A DNA stretch of 64,000 nucleotides from Caballeronia choica (GTDB taxonomy: Bacteria; Pseudomonadota; Gammaproteobacteria; Burkholderiales; Burkholderiaceae). A program made the translations under genes and the position numbers. Shown piece by piece: positions 63,837-64,000 of this stretch. The stretch lies in contig NZ_FCON02000009.1 in the NCBI RefSeq assembly GCF_001544535.1, forward strand, positions 61,738 through 125,737. Reading direction: 5' to 3'. Under the pieces are notes generated by a model. The model searched no databases, was not told the origin of the DNA, and worked only from the letters and a program-made list of their open reading frames with translations. The number at the start of each line of letters is the position of its first letter. The stretch's first letter is position 1.

Positions 63837-64000
63837 ATGGGTCAGTCACATCAAAGCGAAACGCGCATCGGAGCGCTGTCGCATTTCATCGGCGGGCAGA
63901 AGGTCGACGGCACAAGCGACCGCTTCGGCGACGTGTTCAATCCGGCGACCGGCGCGGTTTCGTCGCGAGTGCCTTTGGCGAGCGTTGCCGAGGTCGACGC
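63837..64000 (+). CDS. mmsA: Methylmalonate-semialdehyde dehydrogenase (CoA-acylating), partial
   Basis: Only the first 54 codons lie in the window: MGQSHQSETRIGALSHFIGG, then KVDGTSDRFGDVFNPATGAV and PLASVAEVDA. The HFIGG..V.G.S.R..DVFNPATG pattern is the N-terminus of MmsA. It would convert malonic semialdehyde from the transaminase to acetyl-CoA. AAGGAACG precedes the ATG. The gene continues beyond the window. Confidence 0.88.
   Translation, partial: MGQSHQSETRIGALSHFIGGQKVDGTSDRFGDVFNPATGAVSSRVPLASVAEVD

Noticed and set aside
1-64000. CRISPR arrays or phage structural genes
   Set aside because: No regularly spaced direct repeats of CRISPR type and no phage head, tail or lysis genes were found.

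Overview
The window is high-GC beta-proteobacterial DNA, most like the Burkholderia/Paraburkholderia/Caballeronia group. The evidence is a Burkholderia-type 16-strand porin, a DUF4148 lipoprotein, MHS- and AAHS-type transporters, the fdo/sel layout and the codon use. No rRNA genes are present. The only tRNA gene I see is selC, the selenocysteine tRNA.

Region 1 (1-28 kb) is an aromatic-acid catabolic region that looks assembled and partly decayed. It opens with an IclR regulator divergent from a three-component terephthalate-dioxygenase-like set (large, small, reductase). Next come a MarR regulator and a two-subunit molybdenum enzyme of the pyrogallol transhydroxylase/resorcinol hydroxylase family. 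Then follow a 4,5-dihydroxyphthalate-decarboxylase-like protein, an orphan sugar-type binding protein, a BKACE (DUF849) enzyme, a short homogentisate-dioxygenase-like cupin, an NTF2-like protein and a Gfo/Idh/MocA oxidoreductase. A second MarR, a second decarboxylase-like protein, an AAHS transporter, an SDR, an alpha/beta hydrolase and a hydroxyquinol-type intradiol dioxygenase operon complete it. Six transcription starts share one promoter/operator module (TTGAC, 17 bp, an ATNAT-type -10, then TCGATATA with a partly symmetric ATCGAT arm). This points to one regulon, probably under the two MarR paralogues. Relics (a second Mo-enzyme alpha gene, a porin, a GMC oxidoreductase, an 89-bp IS5-type MITE) show rearrangement.

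Region 2 (28-35.6 kb) is a patchwork: MFS exporter, RhlE-like helicase, SDR fragment, TPR membrane protein, IstB and tyrosine-recombinase remnants, a 23-bp tandem repeat and a PLC-like protein. It ends at the 3' end of selC and is probably the debris of an island at that tRNA.

Region 3 (35.6-45.6 kb) is a complete selenoprotein module: selC, selB, selA, fdhE, a GNAT gene, then fdoG-fdoH-fdoI for the respiratory formate dehydrogenase. fdoG is read through an in-frame UGA with a SECIS hairpin.

Region 4 (45.6-64 kb) looks like ordinary chromosome. It holds a YihY-family membrane protein, a porin, the four-gene Anbu cluster (ATP-grasp, alpha-E, transglutaminase, proteasome-like protease), a roughly 300-bp inverted repeat pair, an MHS transporter with an M20 amidohydrolase and divergent LysR, a CLC channel, a LysE exporter and two small proteins. 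It ends with a MocR regulator divergent from an omega-amino acid:pyruvate transaminase and mmsA (beta-alanine catabolism), which runs off the window.

All assignments rest on reading the sequence and on remembered family motifs; no database search was run.
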